This document shows, in pieces, positions 59,282-64,000 of a stretch of 64,000 nt of DNA. Numbering within the stretch: the stretch's first letter is position 1; every line of letters starts with the position of its first letter. Position numbers and translations under genes: made by a program. Below the pieces are notes generated by a model. That model saw only the letters and a program-made list of their open reading frames with translations. It was not told where the DNA came from and ran no database searches. The DNA is from Pseudoalteromonas sp. N1230-9 (GTDB lineage Bacteria; Pseudomonadota; Gammaproteobacteria; Enterobacterales; Alteromonadaceae), in the NCBI RefSeq assembly GCF_032716425.1, contig NZ_CP090419.1, positions 2,668,001 through 2,732,000 of the forward strand. The letters run 5' to 3'.

Positions 59282-60499
59282 TTAGCTAACTGTTTCTATT
59301 TTTGTGTAATCTAATTTGTTGTCTTTTGGTGAACCCTCGATATTTTTCACCGTTTTTAACTTGCTGTAGCCAATAAACACAGCGCAGCCAAAAAATAACG
59401 CAATCACTAACGCACCAACCCATTGGATTTGTAAAAAGTCGAACTTAAACAACAGGGTCAACAATGAAAGCGCCACCACATTTAAGGCAATATAATTAAA
59501 CTTACCAAAACGTTTCACCGTTAAGTTTAGGTTATCTGTGTATAAACGGATCAAAGAATCAAGTGAGTTGATCACAAATACCACACCGACAAACACCATA
59601 GCGATGTTTTTCAGGCCTGCTGTAGCAATACCCGCTTCATGATATTGATATAAAACGCTAAACCAAATTGCGATTGGAATAGATGGGAAAATCAGCATGG
59701 CTGCCAGAACTTGGTAAGTCTTTAGGCCACCCACAAAACGCGAGGTAAATTGACCAATCATGATACTCCAAGCAAACCACCAAAATAGATAAAAGGCATG
59801 GTAATCATTCAGCGGTAATACAAATTCATCAATATTACCAAAATAACCACCAATCAACGCAAGGTTATCAACAAACGCTGATGTTTGTGCATCTGAGCCA
59901 GCAAAGGCACCAAACCACATAAAGGCAATTAAGGCGATAAACAACCAAGTAGTAGAAATACTTAAAAAGCGTACATACTTAATGTCAGTGCTCGAATACA
60001 CAGCAAAGCAAATTGCTGCAAACACCATTAAGTAAAATGTCGGAATAATTGACTCACCATCACCAAGCGACGGTAAATACCAAGGTAAATTCGACAGCAG
60101 TAAAAATGCAGTAAATGCGCATGTACCAATAATAACGATGTTATTAATTAGTTTTACCCAAGCAATTTCGAAGAACTTTACTTTGGGTTCTATTACACAG
60201 AAATAAAAGCACGTAAGGAAATAAAATCCCCAGATCAAGAAGCCCCAAAAACCAAACTCAATGGCTAATGGATTGGCAAACGCATACTCTGGGCTTGCTT
60301 TTATGTCTGCATAACCTGCAAACTCTGTCAGTGGAAACATAATCAAGCCAACATCTAGGCCCGATGTAAATAAAATTGCAATGAACGTAAACGTTCTAAC
60401 TGGTGTGACGCCAACACACCTTACCGTACCCCATTTAAATAAAATAACCGCAATTGCTAACAGGGTAAAAATGATGCCAGCACTAAGCCAAAAGGTCAT
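59282..60499 (-). CDS. Short BCCT-type choline/betaine transporter
   Basis: 405 residues, about ten membrane helices. Divergent BCCT (betaine/choline/carnitine) pattern: VRTFTFIAILFTSGLDVGLI near residue 35 aligns with the family stretch before GMGIG, and FYLFWWFAWSIMIGQFTSRF with GGLKTYQVL matches the helix-8 tryptophan motif. Known BCCT proteins are 500 residues or more; this one is short and has GLDVG instead of GMGIG, so substrate and coupling ion are uncertain. Context with betA and betB argues for choline. The start is preceded by a run of seven G. Confidence 0.8.
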   Translation of the reverse strand: MTFWLSAGIIFTLLAIAVILFKWGTVRCVGVTPVRTFTFIAILFTSGLDVGLIMFPLTEFAGYADIKASPEYAFANPLAIEFGFWGFLIWGFYFLTCFYFCVIEPKVKFFEIAWVKLINNIVIIGTCAFTAFLLLSNLPWYLPSLGDGESIIPTFYLMVFAAICFAVYSSTDIKYVRFLSISTTWLFIALIAFMWFGAFAGSDAQTSAFVDNLALIGGYFGNIDEFVLPLNDYHAFYLFWWFAWSIMIGQFTSRFVGGLKTYQVLAAMLIFPSIPIAIWFSVLYQYHEAGIATAGLKNIAMVFVGVVFVINSLDSLIRLYTDNLNLTVKRFGKFNYIALNVVALSLLTLLFKFDFLQIQWVGALVIALFFGCAVFIGYSKLKTVKNIEGSPKDNKLDYTKIETVS

Positions 60500-60562
60500 A
60501 GTTACCCCCCCAAAATAAGTAATAATACTTCATTGTTTCTCCAGTTTTATTCCTCGCATTAA

Positions 60563-60587
60563 CGCATCACAAACAACTCGTGATGCG
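60563..60587 (-). other. Hairpin between betA and the transporter gene
   Basis: CGCATCAC-AAACAACTC-GTGATGCG, a perfect 8-bp stem in the 129-bp gap. A second hairpin with CCCACAG and CTGCGGG lies at 60601-60620. No T-run follows either, so they may slow transcription, protect the upstream mRNA or mark a processing site. Confidence 0.45.
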
Positions 60588-60628
60588 CGCCACTGCAAGC
60601 CCCACAGCCGAAACTGCGGGTGGCCTTA

Positions 60629-62299
60629 TTAGATCTCCGAACTACGCTGCGTTGATTGCCATTGTTTTTCCATAGCAACATCTGCAGTTGATGCCGATAA
60701 CACAGGCTTACCTAAAATGTGGTCAGCCGCTTTTTCTGCCACCATAATGGTTGGCGCATTTAAATTACCGTTTGGAACGGTTGGGAAGATAGATGAATCC
60801 ACAACCCGTAAACCTTCGATACCGTGTACTTGAGTTTGCGAGTTAACCACGGCCATCTCGTCTTCACCCATCTTGCACGAACAGGACGGATGGTAAGCAC
60901 TCTCAACCGCTTGACGAACAAAAGCATCGATTTGTGCATCGCTTTGAACATCTTTACCTGGTTGAATTTCACCATCGCGATACTCATCAAACGCACTTTG
61001 TTCGATAATCTCACGAGTTAGACGTACGCAAGCTCTAAAGCCTTCAATGTCATCTTGATGCTGTAAGTAGTTAAATTGGATCTTTGGTGCGACCTGTGGA
61101 TCCGCCGACTTAATCGTTACTGCACCACGGCTTTTTGGTTTGTTATGCCCAACATGCACTTGGAAACCATGCCCATCGAAGGCACTTTTACCGTCATAAC
61201 GAATTGCAGCTGGTAAAAAGTGATACTGAATATCTGGCCATTCAACGCCCGGTTTTGAGCGAATGAATGCACATGATTCAAAGTGATTCGTTGCCCCTAA
61301 ACCTGAGCGGTTTAATAACCAACGCGCACCTATGAGCCCTTTTGAAACAAGACCTAATTTGCCGTTTAAAGTAATTGGTTGCTTACACTTATATTGGAAG
61401 TAAAACTCCAAGTGATCTTGTAAGTTTTGGCCAACACCTGGTAAGTGATGTTTAACCTCAACACCCGCTTCACTCAGGATGTCTTTATCACCAATACCTG
61501 ATAATTGCAGAATATGCGGTGAGCCAATTGGGCCCGCACTTAAAATAACGTCTTTTGCTGCAAATGCTTGCTGCTTAGAGCCAGATACTGAAAACTCAAC
61601 ACCAACGGCTTTTTTGCCTTCTAACAATACTTTTTCAGCTAAAGCACCAGTGACTAGCGTTAAGTTTTTACGTGACTTAACTGGGTCTAAATACTCACGG
61701 CTGGCAGAGCTTCTTACGCCATCTTTAACTGTCATATGCATTGGCCCAAAGCCTTCTTGCTGGGCTGCATTGTAGTCATCAGTCTGCGCATAACCTGCTT
61801 GCTGGCCCGCTTTGATAAAGGCTTTATAAAGCGGGTTAGCCATTTCATTACCGTTATTAACCCCTAATGGGCCATTTTCGCCACGGTAACTGTTACCACC
61901 TAAGTAGAATGATTCAGCACGTTTAAAATACGGTAAGCAAGCTTGGTAATCCCAGCCCTTAGCACCGTGTTGCTGCCACTCATCAAAATCTTTGGCATGG
62001 CCACGAACATACACCATGCCGTTAATCGATGACGAGCCACCTAACACCTTACCTCGTGGGCAGTGCATCTGGCGGTTATCTAAATACGGCTCTGGCTCAG
62101 TATGAAATTGCCATGCATATTTGTCGGTATTCATTGGGATTGATAGCGCGGTAGGCATCTTTATAAAAATGCTTTTATCGCTACCACCCGTTTCAAGTAG
62201 TAACACCTTATTAGAAGGGTCTGCTGATAGTCGGTTTGCCAACACGCAGCCTGCTGAGCCAGCACCGACTATGATGTAATCATAGTTCTGTGTACTCAT
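60629..62299 (-). CDS. betA: Choline dehydrogenase
   Basis: 556 residues. FAD-dependent GMC oxidoreductase that turns choline into betaine aldehyde. N-terminal [23 protein letters not shown] signatures [20 protein letters not shown] and [20 protein letters not shown], and the active-site [19 protein letters not shown] near the C-terminus. Its ATG overlaps the betB stop (TAATG), so they are coupled. A 129-bp gap with hairpins separates it from the transporter gene. Confidence 0.97.
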   Translation of the reverse strand: MSTQNYDYIIVGAGSAGCVLANRLSADPSNKVLLLETGGSDKSIFIKMPTALSIPMNTDKYAWQFHTEPEPYLDNRQMHCPRGKVLGGSSSINGMVYVRGHAKDFDEWQQHGAKGWDYQACLPYFKRAESFYLGGNSYRGENGPLGVNNGNEMANPLYKAFIKAGQQAGYAQTDDYNAAQQEGFGPMHMTVKDGVRSSASREYLDPVKSRKNLTLVTGALAEKVLLEGKKAVGVEFSVSGSKQQAFAAKDVILSAGPIGSPHILQLSGIGDKDILSEAGVEVKHHLPGVGQNLQDHLEFYFQYKCKQPITLNGKLGLVSKGLIGARWLLNRSGLGATNHFESCAFIRSKPGVEWPDIQYHFLPAAIRYDGKSAFDGHGFQVHVGHNKPKSRGAVTIKSADPQVAPKIQFNYLQHQDDIEGFRACVRLTREIIEQSAFDEYRDGEIQPGKDVQSDAQIDAFVRQAVESAYHPSCSCKMGEDEMAVVNSQTQVHGIEGLRVVDSSIFPTVPNGNLNAPTIMVAEKAADHILGKPVLSASTADVAMEKQWQSTQRSSEI

Positions 62300-63762
62300 T
62301 AAAATGGACTCTCTATATTGCTCATACCCACATAAATCGATTTAGTTTGGGTATAGTGATCCAAGGTTTCGATACCATTTTCACGGCCGATACCTGATTG
62401 CTTATAACCGCCTACTGGCATTTCTGCAGGTGAATTACCATAGCTGTTTATCCAACAAATACCGGCTTGTAATTGGTGGATCACGCGGTGTGCGCGCTGA
62501 ATATCTTTAGTGAACACACCTGCGGCTAAGCCTAGGTGGGTATCGTTTGCACGCTGAATAACGTCATCTTCATCATCAAACACCAACACGCTCATTACTG
62601 GGCCAAAGATCTCTTCTTTCACTATGGTCATGTCGTCTTTACAGTCGACAAAAACAGTCGGTTCAACAAAGTAGCCACTAGGTGCTGATGCAGGTGACAG
62701 AGCCTTACCGCCGGTTAATAAGGTTGCACCTTCTTGAATACCTTTATCGATATAGCCAAGTACAAGCTCTTGGTGCTTTTTAGAGATAAGCGCCCCTAAA
62801 TTCACCTCAGGATCCATTGGATCGCCAGCAATAATATTTTGCTCAGTGCGTGTTTTCAGCTCATCAATAAACTGCTGATAAACATTTTTGTGCACATAAA
62901 TGCGCGTACAGTTAGTGCAGATTTCGCCTTGCGTATAAAAATTACCTAGCATTGCCGCACTAACAGCTTGTGATACATCAGCATCATCAAAAACTAATAA
63001 CGGTGACTTACCGCCAAGCTCCATGGTCACATCTTTCAGTGAACCAGCAGCACTTGCCATTACTTTTTTGCCTGTGCCCACTTCACCAGTGAACGACACT
63101 TTTTCAATATTTGGGTTTGCTGTTAACCATTGCCCTACTTCAGCAGCACCTTGCACAACGTTGAATACGCCAGCAGGTACACCCGCTTCGATGAAAATCT
63201 CTGCAAGTTTAATTGCACCAAGTGGTGTTTCTTCAGAAGGTTTGAAAATAACCGCATTACCCGCAGCCAGTGCAGGGCCTGATTTCCAACACGCAATTTG
63301 CAGTGGGTAGTTCCATGCACCAATACCGGCACAAATACCTAAAGGCTCTTTACGTGTGTAGTAAAAATCATTGCCAACCATTTGCTGCTGACCCACTTGC
63401 GCAGGAGCAAGACCAGCAAAATATTCGATAACATCAGCACCTGTTTCAACATCGACACACTCAGCTTCTTGCCAAGGCTTACCCGTATCAAGTACTTCTA
63501 CTTTTGCCAGTTCATCGTTACGTTCGCGTAAGATTGCCACGGCTTTTAATAAAATACGGCTACGCTCAATTGGCGTCATTGCAGACCATGCTGCAAACCC
63601 TTGTTTTGCGCTTTCGATTGCCGCGTTTTGAATAAACTCATCAGCGATTTCAACGTGATAAATCACTTCATCCGTTGCAGGATTCTTAACTGCAAAGGTA
63701 TCGCCAGTTTGATTCTTTAGAAAATGGCCATTAATAAAATTTTCGTAAACAGGTGTGGTCAT
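62299..63762 (-). CDS. betB: Betaine aldehyde dehydrogenase
   Basis: About 487 residues. Oxidises betaine aldehyde to glycine betaine. ALDH signatures: [38 protein letters not shown], the glutamate [19 protein letters not shown], and the catalytic Cys in [17 protein letters not shown] choose ATG 63762 because GGAG is six bases upstream; an ATG four codons earlier overlaps the betI stop. Together with betA this gives the osmoprotectant pathway. Confidence 0.97.
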   Translation of the reverse strand: MTTPVYENFINGHFLKNQTGDTFAVKNPATDEVIYHVEIADEFIQNAAIESAKQGFAAWSAMTPIERSRILLKAVAILRERNDELAKVEVLDTGKPWQEAECVDVETGADVIEYFAGLAPAQVGQQQMVGNDFYYTRKEPLGICAGIGAWNYPLQIACWKSGPALAAGNAVIFKPSEETPLGAIKLAEIFIEAGVPAGVFNVVQGAAEVGQWLTANPNIEKVSFTGEVGTGKKVMASAAGSLKDVTMELGGKSPLLVFDDADVSQAVSAAMLGNFYTQGEICTNCTRIYVHKNVYQQFIDELKTRTEQNIIAGDPMDPEVNLGALISKKHQELVLGYIDKGIQEGATLLTGGKALSPASAPSGYFVEPTVFVDCKDDMTIVKEEIFGPVMSVLVFDDEDDVIQRANDTHLGLAAGVFTKDIQRAHRVIHQLQAGICWINSYGNSPAEMPVGGYKQSGIGRENGIETLDHYTQTKSIYVGMSNIESPF

Positions 63763-63763
63763 T

Positions 63764-64000
63764 TTAGGCTCCATACTGTTTTATCAGTGAACGAATGTAG
63801 TCTTTAGCTAATTGCTCACAATGTTCGAATTGATCTTGGTCTGACTTACTTAATACGGCTCTTAGCCATAAACCATCGATCATGGCTGCACTTAACTCAG
63901 CAGCTAAGTTGGCATCGCTATCGCTCATTAACTGTTTGAATGAACTTAATAAGTTACTAAATAAACGTTTACTATTTACGTTTTGTAAGCGATGCAACTG
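63764..64000 (-). CDS. betI: Transcriptional repressor BetI, C-terminal part
   Basis: The frame is open to the window edge, so the N-terminal helix-turn-helix lies outside. The C-terminal [15 protein letters not shown] and [17 protein letters not shown] match the ligand-binding end of the TetR-type BetI, which represses bet genes until choline is present. The stop TAA is 1 bp before the betB ribosome start region. Incomplete because of the window, not damaged. Confidence 0.88.
   Translation of the reverse strand, partial: QLHRLQNVNSKRLFSNLLSSFKQLMSDSDANLAAELSAAMIDGLWLRAVLSKSDQDQFEHCEQLAKDYIRSLIKQYGA

Noticed and set aside
59282..60499. Truncated BCCT pseudogene
   Set aside because: The frame is intact, has a plausible start and end, and sits correctly spaced in the operon.
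60563..60620. Terminator after betA
   Set aside because: Two hairpins but no T-run on the minus strand, so I list them as hairpins only.
63764..64000. Degenerate betI
   Set aside because: The frame is open to the last base; it is cut by the window, not broken.

Overview
The window looks like chromosomal DNA of a marine gammaproteobacterium of the Alteromonadales, most probably Pseudoalteromonas or a close relative. Reasons: moderately AT-rich DNA; the gene blocks thyA-lgt-ptsP-rppH-mutH, eno-pyrG-mazG-relA-rlmD/barA and pdxJ-recO-era-rnc-lepB-lepA-rseCBA-rpoE/nadB; the sdhE/ygfX/ygfZ cluster; and an IHF-free, MITE-like repeat of a kind I associate with that group. The genus is inferred from memory of gene order, not from a database search.

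Layout. 1-1293: two unfamiliar plus-strand genes (one cut by the window edge, one lipoprotein) next to the 3' end of a tRNA-Arg(CCU) gene, so this may be the edge of an integrated island. 1520-10427: a minus-strand surface-structure locus with three FlgO-like lipoproteins, three SPOR-type lipoproteins, a chaperone, two DUF4402-type pilins and an usher that carries a SPOR-like domain at its C-terminus. This is the least ordinary part of the window. 10866-14264: galU, thyA, lgt and a TSUP permease. 14314-14578: a MITE-like element with 23-bp terminal inverted repeats. 14603-26166: ptsP, rppH, a DnaA-box cluster, mutH, eno, pyrG, mazG, relA and rlmD. 26247-29390: the BarA sensor kinase and a small UspB-like membrane protein. 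29448-38012: pdxJ, recO, era, rnc, lepB, lepA and the sigma-E operon rpoE-rseABC, with a likely sigma-E autoregulatory promoter at 38037-38065. 38355-42133: nadB, ygfX, sdhE, ygfZ and an FKBP-type isomerase, a flavoprotein/Fe-S maintenance neighbourhood.

42186-58505 is more mixed: a PH-like membrane protein, a DUF481 outer membrane protein, a YciU-type DNA mimic, an RND pump with its adaptor, a crotonase, LrgA/LrgB, an MscS channel, a Fur-box-preceded PepSY protein pair, a secreted GH43/ricin arabinanase, a small kinase, a MarR regulator, a coiled-coil membrane protein and a Tat-exported dienelactone-hydrolase-like protein. 58562-64000 is a choline-to-glycine-betaine operon: betI, betB, betA, a short BCCT transporter and a TorF-type porin.

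The proposed system of interest is the 1520-10427 locus. Four of its products, including the usher, share a C-terminal SPOR-like fold with the same C-x9-C cysteine pair. SPOR domains are known to bind peptidoglycan stripped of stem peptides, and FlgO proteins are known from the outer-membrane part of Vibrio-type flagella. I infer a pilus whose usher is tied to the cell wall and surrounded by an outer-membrane lipoprotein collar. The locus has no flagellar genes nearby. This is a hypothesis from sequence reading alone.
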